Shown: in pieces, positions 6,091 through 13,667 of the stretch
How positions within the stretch are numbered: the first letter of the stretch is position 1
Layout: every line of letters starts with the position of its first letter
The notes under the pieces: model-generated
What the model saw: the letters and a program-made list of their open reading frames with translations, nothing else
Told to the model about the DNA's origin: nothing
Database searches by the model: none
Assembly (NCBI GenBank): GCA_041655755.1
Contig: JBBAEY010000057.1
Span: forward strand, 1 to 14,544
Reading direction: 5' to 3'
Length of the DNA stretch: 14,544 nt
Origin: JAAYFT01 sp041655755
Lineage (GTDB): Bacteria; Bacillota; Clostridia; Tissierellales; Tissierellaceae
Translations under genes and position numbers: made by a program

Positions 6091-6095
6091 ATTTG
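6051..6095 (+). repeat. Right copy of the 45-bp direct repeat, overlapping the hisK 3' end
   Basis: Partner of 3812-3856. It contains the terminator stem and the last six hisK codons with the stop. The two copies enclose about 2.2 kb holding the MocR regulator and the lipoprotein gene. Confidence 0.65.
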
Positions 6096-6894
6096 TTGAC
6101 AAGGGCAGACGACTTTCTTTTCTTTGCTTAAACTGTGAAAGCTCACTAAAACCAAGTGACTCCAGTAGTGAAATTCCCTCCTCTATACCTGCTGAATAGT
6201 CTTCTACCCCATGGGCATCAGACCCTAGGGTAATTATTCTTCCCCCCATATTCCTATAGCTTTCTAATACTTCCTTCTTTGGATATGGGCTTTTCGTTGC
6301 CTCTCTCAATCCTGAAGTGTTGACTTCTATTCCCTTGCCCTTCTCAATTATTGCCTTCAGTATCTTATCTACTATTTCCCTGTAATTCTCATAGTCATAG
6401 TATTTATTTTCATAGGGCCCATATCTAGTAATGTAGTCAAGGTGACCCACCACATCATAGTCGCTGAAATTCTCTACCATTTCTAGTAGGATTTCAAAGT
6501 ACCTCTTATAGGCTTGGTCTTGACTCTTGCCTTGGAAGAAATCTCCTAGGTAAAAGTCCTTGTCATCTCCATAGTGTATGGAGGCAATGACAAAATCAAA
6601 GGGGTATTTATTTAAAAATTCCCTTATCTCCCCCTTGTAGTTTTTCTCATATCCTATCTCAACGCCTATTTTAATTGTAATGGCATATACTTCCTCCAAT
6701 TCCTTCATCACCTTAAAGTACCTATCATAATCAATATGGACCATAAAATCCTTGTCCCTTGTACCAAAGTCCGCATGATCTGTAAATACTATGAAATTCT
6801 GCTTGGACATCCTTGCCCTCTTAATATAATCTATGACCTCTCCCTCAGCGTCTGGGGAATAACTAGTGTGAACGTGATGGTCTATATATTTCAA
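6073..6894 (-). CDS. hisK: Histidinol-phosphatase, PHP family
   Basis: Removes phosphate from L-histidinol phosphate, the penultimate stage of histidine synthesis. The 273 residues have the PHP metal-binding pattern: H7 and H9 in HHVHTSYSPD, H40 in FTDHADF, E79 in GVEIGYE, H107 in IASIHYGD, H151 in GHLDY, and D225 and H227 in LGSDAH. It starts at a TTG 11 bases after the hisIE stop, with AGGAGGG 7 bases upstream. It is the last gene of the his operon and supplies the phosphatase that the monofunctional HisB here lacks. The final residues (STNKNSLG) extend past the usual end and are encoded by the terminator stem, suggesting that the reading frame ran into the terminator. The name hisK (hisJ in some species) follows family usage. 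Confidence 0.92.
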   Translation of the reverse strand: MKYIDHHVHTSYSPDAEGEVIDYIKRARMSKQNFIVFTDHADFGTRDKDFMVHIDYDRYFKVMKELEEVYAITIKIGVEIGYEKNYKGEIREFLNKYPFDFVIASIHYGDDKDFYLGDFFQGKSQDQAYKRYFEILLEMVENFSDYDVVGHLDYITRYGPYENKYYDYENYREIVDKILKAIIEKGKGIEVNTSGLREATKSPYPKKEVLESYRNMGGRIITLGSDAHGVEDYSAGIEEGISLLESLGFSELSQFKQRKESRLPLSTNKNSLG

Positions 6895-6905
6895 TCCCTT
6901 CCCTC

Positions 6906-7502
6906 CTATTTCATTCTCTTCTCTAATTCCTCATATATGTCGCCCAAGCCAACTCCCTCATTGACCAAGAGTACCAAAAGGTGATAGAGCAAATCACTTG
7001 ATTCGTATATGAGTTCATTCTTGTTGTTCTTTGCTCCAATAATCACCTCGGCTGATTCCTCTCCTATCTTTTTCAGTATCTTGTCTATGCCCTCCCTAAA
7101 TAAATAGTTGGTGTAGGAGCCTTCCTTGGGATTTTCCCTCCTGTTGATTATTGTTTTATATAGGGCTTCAAGCACATTGCTTATATTTTCCTCCTTCAGG
7201 ACTTCATTGTGAAAACAAGTGTAGTTACCTGTATGACAGGCTACTCCGACTTGCTCTACCTTGAGCAGAATAGTATCCTTGTCACAGTCATAGTAAAACC
7301 CCTTAACTTTTTGAAGGTTGCCTGAAGTCTCTCCTTTTTTCCATATATTTTGCCTGGACCTAGAGTAGTAATGGGCATATCTGCTTTCTAATGTAAGATT
7401 AATAGATTCCTGATTCATGTAGGCCAGCATCAGTACCTCCCTTGTATTTACATCCTGTGCTATGGCCGGTACTAGCCCTCTTTCGTCAAACTTTACATCC
7501 AT
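6906..7502 (-). CDS. hisIE: Bifunctional phosphoribosyl-AMP cyclohydrolase / phosphoribosyl-ATP pyrophosphatase
   Basis: Catalyses two steps of histidine synthesis: hydrolysis of PR-ATP to PR-AMP, then ring opening of PR-AMP. In the N-terminal cyclohydrolase (about 1-105), SRQNIWKKGETSGN, the metal-binding DCDKD (72-76), and Cys89 and Cys96 in ACHTGNYTCFH are visible. In the C-terminal MazG-like pyrophosphatase (about 107-198), IGEESAEVIIGAKN and ESSDLLYHLLVLL carry the acidic metal ligands. At 198 residues it has normal length for the fused form. Its ATG overlaps the hisF stop as TAATG, so translation is probably coupled. Confidence 0.96.
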   Translation of the reverse strand: MDVKFDERGLVPAIAQDVNTREVLMLAYMNQESINLTLESRYAHYYSRSRQNIWKKGETSGNLQKVKGFYYDCDKDTILLKVEQVGVACHTGNYTCFHNEVLKEENISNVLEALYKTIINRRENPKEGSYTNYLFREGIDKILKKIGEESAEVIIGAKNNKNELIYESSDLLYHLLVLLVNEGVGLGDIYEELEKRMK

Positions 7503-8260
7503 TATAGCTTCACCTCTATCCCTTTTGATTTCATATGTTTTTTTACTTCTTCTATGCCTAGTTCTCCATAGTGAAATACACTTGCTGCCAGTACCCCATC
7601 TGCTCCTCCCCTAAGGACCCCATCGGAAAAGTCTTCCAAGCTACCGGCACCTCCGGAGGCTACAATGGGTACATCTACCTTGGAACTGATGAGCCCTAAA
7701 AGCTCCAAGTCGTAGCCCTTTTTCATCCCGTCTTCATCTATACTATTGATGACAAGCTCTCCAGCACCTAGCTCCACCCCTTCTATGGCCCACTCTATTG
7801 CATCCTTTCCCGTATCTAGTTTGCCACCGGATGTAAAAACATTCCATTTTCCCGGGCCCAGCTTTTTTGCGTCTAAGGACAGGACTACTGCCTTAGAGCC
7901 AAACTTATCTGCAGCCAGCCTAATTAGGTCAGGATTTTTGAGGGCTCCTGTATTTATTGATACCTTACTTGCTCCCCTTCCTATGATATCTTCTACATCA
8001 GCTAGGGTATTTATGCCACCACCTACTGTTATTGGTATCTTTATTTTCTCAATGACCCTGTCAATGAAGTCTAGGGACATCTTTCTCTCTTCACTAGAGG
8101 CTGTAATATCGTAAAATACCAATTCATCTGCCCCTGCCTTGTAATAGGACTCTGCCAAGGTTTCGGGGTCGTCTACATCGTTTATATCTTCGAACTTCTT
8201 TCCCTTGACAACCCGCCCATTTTTCACATCTAAACATGGTATGACTCGCTTTACTGACAT
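7502..8260 (-). CDS. hisF: Imidazole glycerol phosphate synthase, cyclase subunit
   Basis: A 252-residue beta/alpha barrel that joins ammonia to PRFAR and cyclises it to imidazole glycerol phosphate plus AICAR. Catalytic Asp11 (IPCLD) and Asp130 (VLSLDAKK) are present, with phosphate-binding glycines in VGGGIN and ASGGAG. It normally works with the glutaminase HisH, which feeds ammonia through the barrel. The gate residues known from Thermotoga HisF are retained (R5, E46, K99, and E168 for E167), yet no hisH lies in this operon. The start overlaps the hisA end by 10 bases. Confidence 0.97.
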   Translation of the reverse strand: MSVKRVIPCLDVKNGRVVKGKKFEDINDVDDPETLAESYYKAGADELVFYDITASSEERKMSLDFIDRVIEKIKIPITVGGGINTLADVEDIIGRGASKVSINTGALKNPDLIRLAADKFGSKAVVLSLDAKKLGPGKWNVFTSGGKLDTGKDAIEWAIEGVELGAGELVINSIDEDGMKKGYDLELLGLISSKVDVPIVASGGAGSLEDFSDGVLRGGADGVLAASVFHYGELGIEEVKKHMKSKGIEVKL

Positions 8261-8961
8261 TTGAGCACCTCCTCTAGGTCTAAATTTCCATTGTAGAGGG
8301 CCTTACCTATGATTGCCCCATAGATGTCCATTTCCTTCAATCTTTTTATATCCTCCATGCTTGTTATACCTCCCGAAGCTATTATTTCAATCTTGGACTG
8401 TTTTTTTACTTCTTCATATATCTTAAAATTTGGCCCCTCCAGCATACCGTCTTTTTCTATATCAGTGTAGACTATTCGACTCAATCCAAAGGATTCCAGT
8501 TCCATTATATAGTCAAGGGCCCTGACATTTGATATGCTCTCCCAGCCATCTGTTGCAATGTAGCCCTTTGTAGCATCTATGGAAACTATAATCTTATCCC
8601 CATATTTTTCTATCATGTCCCTAATCCATGCCCTATCCTTTAGGGCGGCTGTACCTACTATTAGCTGGCTGACACCATAGGATAAAAACAAGTCTATGGT
8701 CTCTGTATCCCTGATACCTCCTCCTAATTGGACTGGAATATCTATGTTTGCTAATATATCTTTAACTATGCCTTCATTGACCCTAATACCGTCTCTGGCC
8801 CCGTCTAGGTCCACTAGGTGTATGATGCTGGCACCTTGTTTTTCCCATCTCTTAGCCACCTTGACGGGATCTGATTCATAGACTGTAAGCTTGTCGTAGG
8901 AGCCTTGGGTAAGTCTGACACAGGCCTTGTCCTTCATATCTATGGCAGGATATATAATCAT
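8251..8961 (-). CDS. hisA: ProFAR isomerase (HisA)
   Basis: A 236-residue beta/alpha barrel that isomerises ProFAR to PRFAR, the substrate of HisF. Asp8 (IYPAID) and the second barrel Asp in VYTDIEKDGMLEG are the expected acid/base pair, and QLGGGIRD and IASGGI are the phosphate-binding loops. Its ATG overlaps the hisB stop (TAATG). In most Firmicute operons hisH lies just upstream of hisA, and here hisB abuts hisA directly. No PriA-type dual function is suggested, since the operon has no trp gene. Confidence 0.96.
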   Translation of the reverse strand: MIIYPAIDMKDKACVRLTQGSYDKLTVYESDPVKVAKRWEKQGASIIHLVDLDGARDGIRVNEGIVKDILANIDIPVQLGGGIRDTETIDLFLSYGVSQLIVGTAALKDRAWIRDMIEKYGDKIIVSIDATKGYIATDGWESISNVRALDYIMELESFGLSRIVYTDIEKDGMLEGPNFKIYEEVKKQSKIEIIASGGITSMEDIKRLKEMDIYGAIIGKALYNGNLDLEEVLKCQ

Positions 8962-9539
8962 TATAAGACCCCCTTGGTGCTTACTATCTTGTCATCGACA
9001 ATCTCTACTGCTTCCCTAAGGGCTCTTCCTAGACCCTTGAAGACTGCTTCTACCTTGTGGTGGTCATTTTCTCCCCTCATAAGGTCTATATGGAGGGTAA
9101 TGGAACTGCTAAAGGCAAAGGCCCTAAAGAATTCTCTAAAGTCCTCGGTATCTACGGATCCAATCCTATCCTTTTTAAATTCAAGATTATCTACTAGGAA
9201 TGGCCTATTTGATATATCAATGGCTACTAGGGCAAGACTTTCGTCCATGGGGGTAATAGTAGATGAAAACCGCCTTATGCCCTTCTTGTCGCCTAGGGCC
9301 TCCTTAAATGCAGCTCCCAGGGAAAGGCCAATGTCCTCTACTGTATGATGGCTATCTACGTGAAGGTCACCCCTACAGTATAATTCCAAATCAAAGCCTG
9401 CATAAAAACACATTGCTGTCAACATATGGTCAAAAAATCCTATGCCGGAGTCTATTTTTAGAGTAGCACTCCCATCTATATTTAGATTTAAGTCAATCTC
9501 AGTTTCCTTAGTCTTCCTAACTATCTTGCCCTGTCTCAT
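8961..9539 (-). CDS. hisB: Imidazoleglycerol-phosphate dehydratase
   Basis: Dehydrates imidazole glycerol phosphate to imidazole acetol phosphate. The 192 residues are the monofunctional form, with no HAD phosphatase domain. Metal-binding His/Glu clusters are seen in FFDHMLT, DSHHTVEDIG and GENDHHKVEAVFK. GGAGG is 6 bases before the ATG. The start lies 23 bases inside the end of hisC, so translation is probably coupled. Confidence 0.97.
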   Translation of the reverse strand: MRQGKIVRKTKETEIDLNLNIDGSATLKIDSGIGFFDHMLTAMCFYAGFDLELYCRGDLHVDSHHTVEDIGLSLGAAFKEALGDKKGIRRFSSTITPMDESLALVAIDISNRPFLVDNLEFKKDRIGSVDTEDFREFFRAFAFSSSITLHIDLMRGENDHHKVEAVFKGLGRALREAVEIVDDKIVSTKGVL

Positions 9540-10533
9540 TTTTAACCTCCTCCAATGCTTTTATAAATCCTTCGTTTTCCTCTAGGCTCCCTATGGTCAG
9601 CCTATAGTATCCTTCCAATTCTCCGCCAAATCCCCTTATGGCTACACCCTTATGGGCTAATTTCCTGCCCAGATCTCCGCCCCCATAGAAAAACAGGAAG
9701 TTCCCCTGGGAGGGAATTGGCCTATAGCCTTTTTCCTCCAAATATAGTTTCATTCTAGCCCTCTCCGACCTAATTAATTCAATATTTCCCCTTATTAGGT
9801 CCATGCTCTCCAATGCCTTAATCCCAGTATTTTGACTCAGGGTATTCACATTATAGGGGCTTCTTATTCTATTTATACATTCTATGGTGTCCTTGTGGGC
9901 AATCATATAGCCCAACCTAAGCCCTGCCAGTCCCATGGCCTTGGAAAAGGTCCTGAGGACTATGAGGTTTTCAAATTCCCTAGTGTCATCTTCCATGCCC
10001 AGGTCTGAAAATTCTATATAGGCCTCATCTAAGATCACCATGGCATCTAGGGAGCCCACTATTTTCCTAATATCCTCCCTTGAAATCACAGAGCCTGTAG
10101 GGTTGTTTGGATTGCTTAGGACTACTAATTTCGCCTTCTTCTTCCTAGCAAATTCAATAAAGCCTTCAATATCCAATTCTGACATATTCGTCAAGGGGTA
10201 TTTTTCATAGCTGCCCTTGTTTATTATTGTATATATTTCATACATGCTAAAACTGGGTGAAATGCTAACTACCACCTCACCGACATCTAAATATGCATTC
10301 ATACTATAGGCGATTAATTCACTGGAACCATTGCCTATGACCAGTTCGTCAGAATCCTTCCCTAGTGTCTGGGCTAGCTTTTCCCTCAACTTCTTGGAGG
10401 AGTCGTCAGGGTACCTATTTAGGTTTACCAGCCAATCTATACCCTCATTTGCATCTAGTTTTATATCATATTCCACATCATTAACTGTATATGGCTGAAG
10501 GCTTTTGATATCATCTCTCAAATACTTATACAT
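9517..10533 (-). CDS. hisC: Histidinol-phosphate aminotransferase
   Basis: A PLP enzyme that transfers the amino group from glutamate to imidazole acetol phosphate, giving histidinol phosphate. The 338 residues show NPNNPTG (141-147), the PLP-ring Asp169 in ILDEAY, PLP lysine K198 in RTFSKAMGLAGLRLGY and a C-terminal arginine in YYRLTIG. It is slightly shorter than many family members (about 350) but complete. GGAGGGA is 4-5 bases before the ATG, and the start overlaps the end of hisD by 8 bases. Confidence 0.96.
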   Translation of the reverse strand: MYKYLRDDIKSLQPYTVNDVEYDIKLDANEGIDWLVNLNRYPDDSSKKLREKLAQTLGKDSDELVIGNGSSELIAYSMNAYLDVGEVVVSISPSFSMYEIYTIINKGSYEKYPLTNMSELDIEGFIEFARKKKAKLVVLSNPNNPTGSVISREDIRKIVGSLDAMVILDEAYIEFSDLGMEDDTREFENLIVLRTFSKAMGLAGLRLGYMIAHKDTIECINRIRSPYNVNTLSQNTGIKALESMDLIRGNIELIRSERARMKLYLEEKGYRPIPSQGNFLFFYGGGDLGRKLAHKGVAIRGFGGELEGYYRLTIGSLEENEGFIKALEEVKNETGQDS

Positions 10534-11815
10534 CTTCTCCCTCCATTCTCACTATTATAGAATTGGCGTGACCTGTAAGTCCCTCATTTTTGGCTATGGA
10601 GACTATATCCTTGCCAGCCCTCATCAAGGCCTCCTTGGAATAGTAAATAAGTGAACTCTTCTTTACAAAATCATAGACACCTAGGGCAGATGAAAACCTG
10701 GAAGTCCTCAAGGTTGGAAGGGTATGGTTGGGCCCAGCATAATAATCCCCTACGGCCTCTGGACTATATTCCCCTAGGAAAATTGCCCCTGCATTTTTTA
10801 CCTTCTTGTAATCCTCCATTGGAGACTCTGTCAATATCTCCAAGTGTTCAGGTGCCAGTATATTTACAATCTGGAAGGCCTCTTCCATGTTTTCTGTTAC
10901 TATTAGGGCACCATAATTCCCAAGGGAGCCTTGGATTATTTCACTTCTTTCTAGCTCCTTCACCTGTAGGTCCAGCTCCTCAACTACCCTGTCAGCTAGA
11001 TCCTCACTGTCGGTGACTACTATACTTGCAGCCCTTGTGTCGTGCTCAGCCTGGGCTATTAAATCTGCTGCAATGAATCTTGGATTGGCCCCCCTGCTAG
11101 CTAGGACTACCACTTCACTTGGCCCTGCAATCATATCTATACCCACAAGGCCGGATAGCTGATGCTTTGCCATAGCAACATAAATATTTCCCGGCCCTAC
11201 TATCTTATCTACCTTGCCTATGGTCTCTGTGCCATAGGCAAGTGCTCCTATGGCCTGGGCACCTCCAATCTTATATATCTCCTTAACTCCTAGCAAATCA
11301 GCGGCAAGGATTACGGAATCCTTTATCTTGCCCTCCTTGTCAGCAGGTGTCACCAGGGCTATCTCCCTAACCCCTGCTATATTGGCAGGAATTACATTCA
11401 TCAACACCGTCGAAGGGTAGGAGGCGGTTCCACCCGGTATATAGACCCCTACCCTTTCAATTGGCTTGACGATTTGACCCAGGATTATGCCCTCTTCCTC
11501 CACAATAAACCCATCATTCCTTTGCTTCTCATGGTATCTGCTTATATTTTCTATGGCCCTCTCTAAGGCCCCCTTCAGGTCCTTGTCTACATTCCTCCTA
11601 GCTCTTTCAAATTCTTCTTCACTTAGTCTGATATTTGACAAGTTGTTTTTGTCAAACCTGTGGGTGAATTCCAGCAGGGCCTTGTCTCCATCTGACCTTA
11701 TACGGCTCAAGATATCTCTTACTTGCTGGGAAACCTCCTCAGAGTCCATTAGGCTGCGGTCCAGTATATTTTTTAATTTGTCCATCTCCTTATAACCATA
11801 AACCTTCTCAATCAT
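10526..11815 (-). CDS. hisD: Histidinol dehydrogenase
   Basis: Oxidises L-histidinol to L-histidine in two NAD-dependent steps, using zinc. The 429 residues carry the expected residues: zinc ligands Q255 and H258 (AQAEHDTRA), D357 and H416 (GHANSI), and catalytic E323-H324 (APEHLEI). GPGNIYVA, AGPSEV and AGPNHTLPT are family signatures. Positions track E. coli HisD with an offset of three or four. The ATG overlaps the hisG stop by four bases (ATGA). Confidence 0.97.
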   Translation of the reverse strand: MIEKVYGYKEMDKLKNILDRSLMDSEEVSQQVRDILSRIRSDGDKALLEFTHRFDKNNLSNIRLSEEEFERARRNVDKDLKGALERAIENISRYHEKQRNDGFIVEEEGIILGQIVKPIERVGVYIPGGTASYPSTVLMNVIPANIAGVREIALVTPADKEGKIKDSVILAADLLGVKEIYKIGGAQAIGALAYGTETIGKVDKIVGPGNIYVAMAKHQLSGLVGIDMIAGPSEVVVLASRGANPRFIAADLIAQAEHDTRAASIVVTDSEDLADRVVEELDLQVKELERSEIIQGSLGNYGALIVTENMEEAFQIVNILAPEHLEILTESPMEDYKKVKNAGAIFLGEYSPEAVGDYYAGPNHTLPTLRTSRFSSALGVYDFVKKSSLIYYSKEALMRAGKDIVSIAKNEGLTGHANSIIVRMEGEDV

Positions 11816-12435
11816 CTGCTCACATCCAATATCTTTTCTATTTTCTTGATTATCTGGTACTTAAACCTGTAGCTGGCCTTGTTTGCTATTAGGCGGGCAC
11901 TGATATAGTCCAGCTCCTCCAAAACTTCCAGACCATTATCCCTTAGGGTATTGCCCGTCTCTACAATATCCACTATGACATCACTTAGGTCGATTAGGGG
12001 TGCTAGCTCTACTGAACCATTTAGTTTTATTATTTCAATTCTTTGATTTCTATTTTCAAATATGGACTGGACGTAATTTGGGTATTTAGATGCTATGCGA
12101 AGTACTCCATCCTTCTTTTTATTATAGGAGTTTCTAAATCCGGCAATGGCAAACCTGCATTTGCCATAATTCAAATCTAGGATTTCATAGACATCCTTAT
12201 CTTCCTCTAACATGATGTCCTTGCCTACTATGCCTAAATCAGCTACTCCTTTTTCCACATAGGTGACCACGTCAGAGGGTTTTACAAATATATACTTGGT
12301 GCCTCCCCCTGCATCACTAAATACCAATTTCCTAGAATCCTTATCCCTGACTATTTCCATATCGCTATTGTTAAATAGGCTTAAACCCTCGTCCCCCAAC
12401 CTGCCCTTGGCTATTGCTATGGTTATCCTATCCAT
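11812..12435 (-). CDS. hisG: ATP phosphoribosyltransferase, short form catalytic subunit
   Basis: Catalyses the first and committed step, ATP plus PRPP to PR-ATP. I use the ATG at 12435, giving 207 residues starting MDRITIAIAKGRL; the longer frame from 12480 only reads back into hisZ. This is the short form, lacking the C-terminal histidine-binding domain, and it needs HisZ, which is encoded just upstream. The PRPP-binding segment is DIVETGNTLRDNGLEV, and GIVGKDIMLE is conserved. It overlaps the hisZ end by 8 bases. Confidence 0.95.
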   Translation of the reverse strand: MDRITIAIAKGRLGDEGLSLFNNSDMEIVRDKDSRKLVFSDAGGGTKYIFVKPSDVVTYVEKGVADLGIVGKDIMLEEDKDVYEILDLNYGKCRFAIAGFRNSYNKKKDGVLRIASKYPNYVQSIFENRNQRIEIIKLNGSVELAPLIDLSDVIVDIVETGNTLRDNGLEVLEELDYISARLIANKASYRFKYQIIKKIEKILDVSR

Positions 12436-13384
12436 TACTCTTTTCCCCCATTCTGATACTGGTGATTTGATCCATGTCAATCATAAAACCTATGGCACTA
12501 ACCTTTAGGCCAAATTCCTCCGTTAATTTGTCATATCGGCCACCACTAAGTATTCTAGTAGAATTGCCTAGGCAATAGCCCTTAAAAACTATGCCATCAT
12601 AGTAGTCCAAATTTGGAACCATGGATAAATCAAGCCTGATATTCTCGTATACTTCCTTGTCCACAAAATAATCCTTTATTTTAGTGAGCTTTTCCAGGGC
12701 CAGGCCCATATCTTTATTCATTTCATATTTCTTGGCCATTTCTATCACTTCTTCCATATGGCCCTGCATATCTAAAATGTTTTCTAGTATTGAACCGTCA
12801 ATTTTTAATTCCCTTAGCTTTGACCTCAGGCCGTGTCTATTTTTCTTAGCAATCAGGTCCTTTAATTCTGCCCTTTCAGGGCCTACTAGCTTCATTTCAT
12901 CAAGATAGGAGTCCAAGTATTTACTGGAACCTAGTTCTATAATATAGGGTCTCCCTATGGAGGCCATTATATTGCTGGCCATGTCCAGAGCCTCTATATC
13001 TCCCCTAGGAATTTCAGCTCCCAAATATTCTATTCCCATTTGGTGATTTTCAAGTATCTTTCCCCCCGGCCTATTCTGGTAAACAGTTGAATTATAATAT
13101 ACCTTTAGGGGAGGCTCCCCATCCCATTTAGAGAATATTTCTGCTAATACATTGATTGTTATATCGGGTCTTAGGATAAAAATCCTTGAATTCCCGCTTA
13201 ATACCTTGACTGTTTTAGTAGAATCCTGCTTGTGTTCAGAATTCACATATTCATCGTATTTTTGAAATATGCGGGGTTCAATGAGATTAAAACCCATTCC
13301 CTCAAAATAACCCTCTATTTCCCTCTCAATAGCCTTTTTAAACTTGGTAACAGTCAATTCCTCATCAATAGTTGTAAATCTCAC
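12428..13384 (-). CDS. hisZ: ATP phosphoribosyltransferase regulatory subunit
   Basis: A histidyl-tRNA synthetase paralogue without aminoacylation activity. It assembles with short HisG into a hetero-octamer and makes it active and histidine-sensitive. The 318 residues show class II synthetase-like motifs: GFNLIEPRIF, FILRPDITINVLAEIF (motif 2-like) and SGGRYDKLTEEFG near the end. I place the start at a GTG (13384), since AGGAGGGG is 7 bases upstream; the in-frame ATG at 13423 lies in the attenuator region and adds an unlikely leader. It is the first structural gene of the operon. Confidence 0.93.
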   Translation of the reverse strand: MRFTTIDEELTVTKFKKAIEREIEGYFEGMGFNLIEPRIFQKYDEYVNSEHKQDSTKTVKVLSGNSRIFILRPDITINVLAEIFSKWDGEPPLKVYYNSTVYQNRPGGKILENHQMGIEYLGAEIPRGDIEALDMASNIMASIGRPYIIELGSSKYLDSYLDEMKLVGPERAELKDLIAKKNRHGLRSKLRELKIDGSILENILDMQGHMEEVIEMAKKYEMNKDMGLALEKLTKIKDYFVDKEVYENIRLDLSMVPNLDYYDGIVFKGYCLGNSTRILSGGRYDKLTEEFGLKVSAIGFMIDMDQITSIRMGEKSNG

Positions 13385-13413
13385 GATATTTCCCCTCCTA
13401 TAAAATAAAAAAC

Positions 13414-13440
13414 AAAAAACCATATGGGCAATCCATATGG
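13414..13440 (-). terminator. Attenuator terminator in the his leader
   Basis: On the minus strand CCATATGG-ATTGC-CCATATGG forms an 8-bp stem followed directly by TTTTTTG and more T-rich sequence. It lies between the his promoter and hisZ, ending about 30 bases before the hisZ GTG. A terminator in front of an operon's own first gene is a sign of attenuation. Confidence 0.82.
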
Positions 13441-13456
13441 CATAGAAAACAAATTT

Positions 13457-13548
13457 ACCATAGATACACGCCCAATCATAACATACTGAAATAGAGCATG
13501 TATCTATGAACTTTTAGGTTCATATTTACAGACTCTCATATCTATGGT
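13457..13548 (-). promoter_or_regulatory. Alternative RNA pairings in the his leader
   Basis: Minus-strand segment TATCTATGGT (13466-13457) can pair perfectly over 10 bp with ACCATAGATA (13548-13539), which overlaps the His codons. The same region, as CGTGTATCTATG (13470-13459), can instead pair over 12 bp (one G-U) with CATAGATACATG (13508-13497). The two pairings are mutually exclusive. A separate hairpin TATGAAC/GTTCATA (13524-13505) overlaps the second one. A ribosome stalled on the His codons would block the first pairing. How this feeds into the terminator at 13414-13440 is not clear from inspection. Confidence 0.6.
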
Positions 13549-13585
13549 GATGAAATTGTGAACTGAAGAAAAATAATACTGACAT
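13526..13585 (-). CDS. his operon leader peptide with three consecutive His codons
   Basis: A 19-residue open frame, MSVLFFFSSQFHHHRYESL, begins 22 bases after the predicted transcription start. AGGGTGAG lies three bases before its ATG. Codons 12-14 are CAT CAC CAT, at 13552-13544. It ends with TAA before the alternative stem-loops and the terminator. The arrangement matches the HisL attenuator logic of enteric bacteria: slow decoding at His codons when charged tRNA-His is scarce would favour read-through. The sequence has no similarity to enteric HisL beyond the His run. It is too short for coding statistics, so the call rests on position, ribosome binding site and His run. Confidence 0.78.
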   Translation of the reverse strand: MSVLFFFSSQFHHHRYESL

Positions 13586-13613
13586 ATACTCACCCTGTTT
13601 CTTGATTTATTAC

Positions 13614-13642
13614 ATTATAACACTAAAGCAGTCTATTGACAA
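13614..13642 (-). promoter_or_regulatory. his operon promoter
   Basis: TTGTCA (13642-13637) and a perfect TATAAT (13619-13614) are 17 bases apart on the minus strand, with a start predicted near 13607. It lies 26 bases beyond the GNAT stop codon, so the his operon has its own promoter. The untranslated leader to hisZ is about 220 bases. Confidence 0.85.
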
Positions 13643-13667
13643 GCATTTTTTTATGGTCTTGCCTTTC

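Noticed and set aside
10651..11016. Plus-strand open frame of 121 codons opposite hisD
   Set aside because: It is antisense to a fully conserved hisD with no start signal or domain.
12436..12480. Longer HisG start at 12480
   Set aside because: The added 15 residues are antecedent hisZ coding read in another frame; the ATG at 12435 matches the conserved HisG N-terminus.
13385..13607. T-box riboswitch in the his leader
   Set aside because: I looked for the conserved T-box sequence (like GGGTGGNACCGCG) on the minus strand before the terminator and did not find it; a His-rich leader peptide explains the region better.
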